NCBI GenBank assembly: GCA_964435475.1
Contig: CAYSZB010000013.1
Span: 1 to 44,657 of the forward strand
Source: CAYSZB01 sp964435475
GTDB lineage: Bacteria > Chloroflexota > Anaerolineae > Anaerolineales > Anaerolineaceae
Length of the DNA stretch: 44,657 nt
Reading direction: 5' to 3'
Shown here: positions 40,834 through 44,657 of the stretch, piece by piece
Layout of the letters: the number at the start of each line of letters is the position of its first letter
How positions within the stretch are numbered: position 1 is the first letter of the stretch
The notes under the pieces: generated by a model
Database searches by the model: none
Told to the model about the DNA's origin: nothing
Seen by the model: the letters and a program-made list of their open reading frames with translations, nothing else
Program-made: the position numbers and the translations under genes

Positions 40834-41889
40834 ATGGCACTGGAAAAACTGATCATCCGCAAGGGTCAACAAATATGCCGGCCGTTCCAGTTACCCATGC
40901 GCGGCAGGGTGCTTGTGCGCACCGGGCAGCGCGTCACCATGGGTGAGCCTGTTGCCGAGTTTTACGTACCCGAATCCTACCTTGAATTTGATATCCCCAG
41001 TGGTTTCAAGATCAGGCCTTCCAAAGCAGAATCTTGCATAAAAAGGTTGGTTGGTGAAGAAGTGGACGCAGGAGACATCATTGCCAGTAAGGGTGGCATT
41101 GTGCAACGCATTTTCCGCGCACCTCAGGCCGGTAAGGTGATCGCCATTCGCAATGGCAAGGTCATGCTGGCTTTGGGCAGCGTCAAGCATGTGTGCCGGG
41201 CAGGTTTCCCGGGATTGGTCGTTGAATTATTACCAGACCGCGGTGCAGTCATTTGTACCACAGGCAATGTGCTGCAGGGTGTCTGGGGTAATGGCAAAAA
41301 TGCTTATGGGGATCTGGCATACCTTGGTGGTTCAGACCAGAACCCGTTCAACCAGGAAGCGATCAATACCAAAATGGAAGGTAAGATCATTGTTGCCGGT
41401 CCTTGCCTCAAGCAGGACCTTCTCAGCAAGATGGTCGATGTCAAACCAGCTGGCGTGATAGTTTCTTCGCTTGCCCCTGCCTTACAAGCGGAATGTGAAA
41501 AGCTTGATTTCCCGGTGATGAGCCTGGCTGGTTTTGGTGACATCCAGCTTGATGAATGCAGCGAAGCAATGATTTTTACAATGATGGGACGGCAGGTCTT
41601 TCTTAATGCCCATGTCCCTGATCCAGCGGTTGGGATGAAACCTGAAGTGCTTATGTTGGGCGAAGAAGTAGCGGCAGATGTGCTTTTCCAGGATGAATTC
41701 GCTTTCCATGTCGGGGCAAAAGTGCGCTTAACCGGCAAACCCTACACTGGCAGCGTGGGTGAGATCATTGACCTGCCTGCAGAACCTGAACGTTATGCCA
41801 GCGGGCTGGTTTTGCCATCCGCTGTGGTCAAGCGCTCTGATGACCAGGTGATCAGGGTCCCCCTGGCAAATATTGAATTGATCTACTAG
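40834..41889 (+). CDS. Barrel-sandwich-like partner protein of the MutL-like ATPase
   Basis: This 351-residue soluble protein is not one I can name. Residues about 20-110 alternate short strands and glycine turns like a split barrel-sandwich hybrid: MRGRVLVRTGQRVTMGEPV (about 22-40), EEVDAGDIIASKGG and APQAGKVIAIRNGKVML (about 95-111). It has no lipoyl or biotin lysine. Residues about 180-260 look like a Rossmann-type segment (GKIIVAGPCLKQDLLSKM, PAGVIVSSLAPAL). The end (about 285-351) resembles a KOW-like small barrel (GAKVRLTGKPYTGSVGEIIDL). It starts one base after the ATPase stop and is probably its direct partner. Confidence 0.75.
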   Translation: MALEKLIIRKGQQICRPFQLPMRGRVLVRTGQRVTMGEPVAEFYVPESYLEFDIPSGFKIRPSKAESCIKRLVGEEVDAGDIIASKGGIVQRIFRAPQAGKVIAIRNGKVMLALGSVKHVCRAGFPGLVVELLPDRGAVICTTGNVLQGVWGNGKNAYGDLAYLGGSDQNPFNQEAINTKMEGKIIVAGPCLKQDLLSKMVDVKPAGVIVSSLAPALQAECEKLDFPVMSLAGFGDIQLDECSEAMIFTMMGRQVFLNAHVPDPAVGMKPEVLMLGEEVAADVLFQDEFAFHVGAKVRLTGKPYTGSVGEIIDLPAEPERYASGLVLPSAVVKRSDDQVIRVPLANIELIY

Positions 41890-41950
41890 CCATATCGGGT
41901 GAAAATGGGTTATTATTACATAAGGAAGAGATGATCCGGGTTGGTGTGAT

Positions 41951-42787
41951 ATGACAGCGAATGATCCTGTAAAATCTAAACATCGCAATCGGCCATTTTG
42001 GGTGGCAATGCTTTTTTTGCTCATCCTCCTCCTGGCGGGGTTGGCTGGCATGGGCGGCTGGATGGTTCGTGAAATGGGTGGTTTTGATCCTCAGGCGATC
42101 CTTTCCCGTCTGACAGGTGAAGAAAATGCGTTGGTAATCGCGACCACACCTGCTTCAGAAACTGGTTCGCTCGTTGTAACACAAGAAAAGACGGCAGAGG
42201 TTGTTGTTGCTGAAAAAATCGATGAACCAACTCAGGCAATAGTGGAAGCAACCAAAGCCGCAACCCCACGACCAGTGCAACCCACCCGCACACCTATTCC
42301 TACTGCGACCCCGACATTACAGGCTACACCTGGATTAACTGAAGTGGCCGAAACAGAAGCAACTGGTGAGACCGCTGCCGCAACCGGGGAAGCAACAGTT
42401 ACTTCTGAAGCATCAGGCGAAACCACATCTGAAACCCAGACAGCAGCAGAAACTGAAACCTCTCAGGTCTCTGAAACTGCGTCTGAAACCCAGCCTGCTT
42501 CGACAACAGAAACCCTGCAAGCCACTGAGTCTGCTTCTGCTGAGACCGGCACCCCGGGGGCAACCTCCCAGGCAAGCTCTGAAACGCCTGCTGAAGGGAC
42601 TGGCACGGGTGAAAGTGCGACTCAAAGCACGGATGAGACTGCCACAGCCTCTGCAACACCTACCGGCACTTCAGAACTACCGGATACGGGCATCATGGAT
42701 GGGTTCAGTCTGCCGCTGGTGGCATTTTTTGGCGCTCTTTTGGTATTGTTCCTCATTCTGATCAAACACCTGAAGGTGACCCTCTAA
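41951..42787 (+). CDS. Low-complexity surface protein with LPDTG sorting signal
   Basis: This 278-residue protein has an N-terminal hydrophobic segment (about 16-41), a Thr/Glu/Ser/Ala-rich stretch of about 170 residues (about 65-240) and a C-terminal sorting signal: LPDTG (about 242-246), a hydrophobic run and the basic tail HLKVTL. Such signals are cut by sortase for covalent attachment; the rich Thr/Ser stretch is often glycosylated. The N-terminal segment lacks a clear signal-peptidase site and may stay as an anchor. No sortase gene is in the window. It lies 61 bases after the cluster and may share its transcript, ending at the terminator behind it. Confidence 0.8.
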   Translation: MTANDPVKSKHRNRPFWVAMLFLLILLLAGLAGMGGWMVREMGGFDPQAILSRLTGEENALVIATTPASETGSLVVTQEKTAEVVVAEKIDEPTQAIVEATKAATPRPVQPTRTPIPTATPTLQATPGLTEVAETEATGETAAATGEATVTSEASGETTSETQTAAETETSQVSETASETQPASTTETLQATESASAETGTPGATSQASSETPAEGTGTGESATQSTDETATASATPTGTSELPDTGIMDGFSLPLVAFFGALLVLFLILIKHLKVTL

Positions 42788-42796
42788 ATTAAACAA

Positions 42797-42829
42797 AAAT
42801 GCCTTGTGAGAATACCCCACAAGGCATTT
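42797..42829. terminator. Bidirectional intrinsic terminator
   Basis: A perfect 12-bp stem (42797-42808 with 42818-42829) with a 9-base loop stands between the LPDTG gene and the convergent DUF389 gene. An A-run precedes it and a T-run follows. Confidence 0.85.
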
Positions 42830-42841
42830 ATTATCTTTTCC

Positions 42842-44023
42842 CTAGGGAACGATCAGCAGGGAGTACAAAATCCAGCCAGTTTTGCCGTCTGCAGCGATCA
42901 CTTTGACCCATAATGTGTTGCCATCAAGGTATGTCTCATCCAGCATCTGTATGCGGCTGCCGTCTGTGGCATACGTTGCAATCGGGTTGTCATAGCCTGG
43001 TCCCTCCCGGATGACCGCACCGCTCTCTGACTTGACAGTCACCCAGATCGGGGTGGCGGTGGGTTGTGGGGTGTCTGTTGGCGCCAGGGTCGCCTGGGTT
43101 GTGGCGGTCGGTTCGGGCTCCCTGGTTTCGTTTGTGGTAACCGGCAGAACGCATACTGGCACTTCTGCATTAGACTCACATGTCGTCACCGGGCAGGGTG
43201 TCGGCAGGTTAAGTTCCTGCTTAATATTGTCGATCAGGGGTTTCATAGTGCTCTTTGAACCGGGGAACGCAAGCAACAGGATGGCTGCTGCGCCGGTCAA
43301 TACCAGGGTCAACCAACCCAGCGATTTATGCGGAGTCAAACCCAAAACCAGGAATACCAGCATGATGATCAGGGTTGAGCAAGCCAGGTAGGTGAAACCC
43401 AGTGCCAGCAGGGGCAGCCAGGGTTCGCCGGAACCGTTTGTCAGGAAAAAACCGGCAGCAGCGATGGGCAGGAATACCAGGTAAGAGATCAGCACACCCG
43501 CCATGTGAGGGTTGATGTCATAACGCAGCATCAGCAAGCCTGCCATAACGGAAGTGATGATCAGGATCACCCAGCCGATCCAGTTGGATTGCAGGTAGAT
43601 CGGGATCTGGAAGTTGGCTGGTTCAACTGCCGCCCTGGAGATGGCGCCAGCCAGGCTGCCAAAACCAAAATACAGGATCGCACAGATCAAAAAACAGGCA
43701 ATGGACTGGAGAAGAAAAGGTATGTTCTTCATCGCCGGTGAGATCGAAGTACCCATCAATGGCGTAAGGATCGGGACACATAAGGCTGAGGCGACAAATA
43801 TGATCGGCGAGTTCAAAAGCAGCGCAATGCCAACCAATACTGCTCCCAGTAACGCGAATAAAAAGAAATCATAGCCGGGGGTGGATCGGCGTTTTAATTC
43901 GTATAGCAATGATTGTCGTTCGCTCTCACTGGCATTACGCAATGCTTGCCTGATGCGCCGTTTTTGGGCAGGGGAAAGTTGATTAAAGTCATCAGGAATG
44001 GTTTCTGCAGATGGTAGGCTCAT
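42842..44023 (-). CDS. DUF389 membrane protein with C-terminal SH3-like domain
   Basis: This 393-residue protein has a basic N-terminal helix (about 15-45), then about seven membrane helices of the DUF389 type (SPIIFVASALCVPILTPLMG at about 75-94 is typical), then a Thr/Pro-rich outside linker (about 285-325) and a bacterial SH3 domain (about 327-390: REGPGYDNPIATY, LWVKVIAADGKTGWI). SH3 domains of this type bind cell-wall components. Substrates of DUF389 proteins are not established. On the minus strand TATAAT at 44056-44051 is a likely -10 box, leaving a leader of about 20 bases. Confidence 0.87.
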   Translation of the reverse strand: MSLPSAETIPDDFNQLSPAQKRRIRQALRNASESERQSLLYELKRRSTPGYDFFLFALLGAVLVGIALLLNSPIIFVASALCVPILTPLMGTSISPAMKNIPFLLQSIACFLICAILYFGFGSLAGAISRAAVEPANFQIPIYLQSNWIGWVILIITSVMAGLLMLRYDINPHMAGVLISYLVFLPIAAAGFFLTNGSGEPWLPLLALGFTYLACSTLIIMLVFLVLGLTPHKSLGWLTLVLTGAAAILLLAFPGSKSTMKPLIDNIKQELNLPTPCPVTTCESNAEVPVCVLPVTTNETREPEPTATTQATLAPTDTPQPTATPIWVTVKSESGAVIREGPGYDNPIATYATDGSRIQMLDETYLDGNTLWVKVIAADGKTGWILYSLLIVP

Positions 44024-44143
44024 AATTGTCTTCCCGCAATTTTTTCTTTCATTATACCCCAGCCGGATTCAGCCTCTCGATGGTGGGTCTCTGGCAGCAC
44101 TATACATAACCAGTCGATCAATTAATGATTGATTACGTTGGGG

Positions 44144-44149
44144 TAAAAT
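44144..44149 (+). promoter_or_regulatory. -10 box of the lipoprotein gene, leaderless type
   Basis: TAAAAT ends 7 bases before the ATG at 44157. An inverted repeat ATCAAT/ATTGAT (44117-44122, 44128-44133) lies just upstream and could be a regulator site. Confidence 0.5.
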
Positions 44150-44156
44150 AGGGGCA

Positions 44157-44657
44157 ATGAATACTGGCTTGAAATACCATCCCTGGCTCTTAGTCCTTAT
44201 CCTGGCGTTGCTATTGAGCGCGTGTGTCAAGACCACGCCCACAGCGGTTGTTCCCTCAGTGACAGATCTCACCCCAAGCCGGGAAATTACTCCAACTTCG
44301 CAAACGCCAGAGGTATTGCCCTACCGCGTCATCCTCTATGCTCCACAAGGTACAGATCCAGCGATATTGGCAGACCTTACCGCCTTAATTTCGGAACTGG
44401 CTCAGCAACAGGGCTGGATCTTTTCACCTCAGGAAGTTCTGACCAATGAACCCTGGAAAGAGCCGGTCAAGATAGTCATTGCCTTGCAAGGGGTAACTAA
44501 TTTGATGGAATTGGTAGGTGCGCACCCTGAGGTTCAATTTCTTGCGATCAATGTGGAAGGTGCTGAGCCTGCAGTGAATTTGAGTACTCTGTCATTATCA
44601 ACTGAAGACCTGCAGCGCCAGGCATTTCTTGCTGGTTACCTGGCTGTAATGCTTACT
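44157..44657 (+). CDS. BMP-type substrate-binding lipoprotein (partial, 3' end cut)
   Basis: The first 167 residues are in the window and the gene runs off its right edge. The signal peptide has a hydrophobic core and the lipobox LLSAC with Cys23, so the protein is lipid-anchored outside the membrane. A Thr/Pro-rich spacer leads to a periplasmic-binding-protein-like start (YRVILYAPQGTDPAILADL). HPEVQFLAINVEGAEP followed by LQRQAFLAGYLAVML (about 150-164) matches the BMP/PnrA family, which binds nucleosides or similar ligands for an ABC importer. The first -10 box before it decides the start. The family call is moderate because half the protein is missing. Confidence 0.75.
   Translation, partial: MNTGLKYHPWLLVLILALLLSACVKTTPTAVVPSVTDLTPSREITPTSQTPEVLPYRVILYAPQGTDPAILADLTALISELAQQQGWIFSPQEVLTNEPWKEPVKIVIALQGVTNLMELVGAHPEVQFLAINVEGAEPAVNLSTLSLSTEDLQRQAFLAGYLAVMLT

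Noticed and set aside
42300..42680. Tandem Thr/Glu/Ser codon repeats as a CRISPR or mobile repeat
   Set aside because: The repetition is in the protein (low-complexity stalk) and has no constant unit or spacer pattern.

Overview
The window looks like a chromosomal scaffold from an uncultured Chloroflexota bacterium, most likely class Anaerolineae. This rests on protein character (a glutamate-mutase-L-like ATPase beside membrane proteins of a type I associate with Anaerolineae, a bactofilin, divergent PyrK/PyrD-like proteins) and on many genes whose -10 box sits 6-7 bases before the ATG. It is an inference, because there is no rRNA or taxonomic marker search. No prophage, insertion sequence or CRISPR array is visible. 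A run of 100 N at 15428-15527 marks a scaffold gap, so order across it is less certain.

Left part (1-15.4 kb): a Gfo/Idh/MocA oxidoreductase diverges from glycerate kinase across a 21-bp perfect palindrome. Then come a GDPD-like phosphodiesterase, an NAD-dependent sugar epimerase and 3-methyladenine DNA glycosylase. Next is the most unusual locus: E1-alpha and E1-beta of a 2-oxoacid dehydrogenase, followed by a single protein that joins a lipoyl domain, a possible E3/E1-binding segment and a NeuD/PglD-type sugar acyltransferase. No normal E2 or E3 is present. Bactofilin, prolyl-tRNA synthetase and a degenerate PyrK/PyrD-like pair follow. An RNA-handling group (D-aminoacyl-tRNA deacylase, RNase D, beta-CASP nuclease) and tRNA-Ser(CGA) close this part.

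Middle (15.5-34.9 kb): PAP2 phosphatase, pirin, a small SWIM zinc-finger protein, a GNAT acetyltransferase and an ABC-F ATPase lie on the minus strand. A flippase-like membrane protein and an FAD oxidoreductase lie on the plus strand. dnaA has a good promoter but no recognisable DnaA boxes upstream. polA follows convergently. Next is a protein with a roadblock-like N-terminus and a C-terminus resembling an IS200-type Y1 transposase that has lost its catalytic residues. A five-gene polysaccharide block (WecC- and WecB-like enzymes and three GT4 glycosyltransferases) would make UDP-ManNAcA and use it on a glycan.

Right part (34.9-44.7 kb): a tightly packed plus-strand cluster encodes several membrane proteins, a zinc-ribbon protein with a long disordered arm, a MutL-like actin-fold ATPase, a partner with a barrel-sandwich-like N-terminus, and a final LPDTG-tailed protein. 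I read it as an undescribed envelope-associated machine. A DUF389/SH3 protein and the start of a BMP-type lipoprotein end the window.
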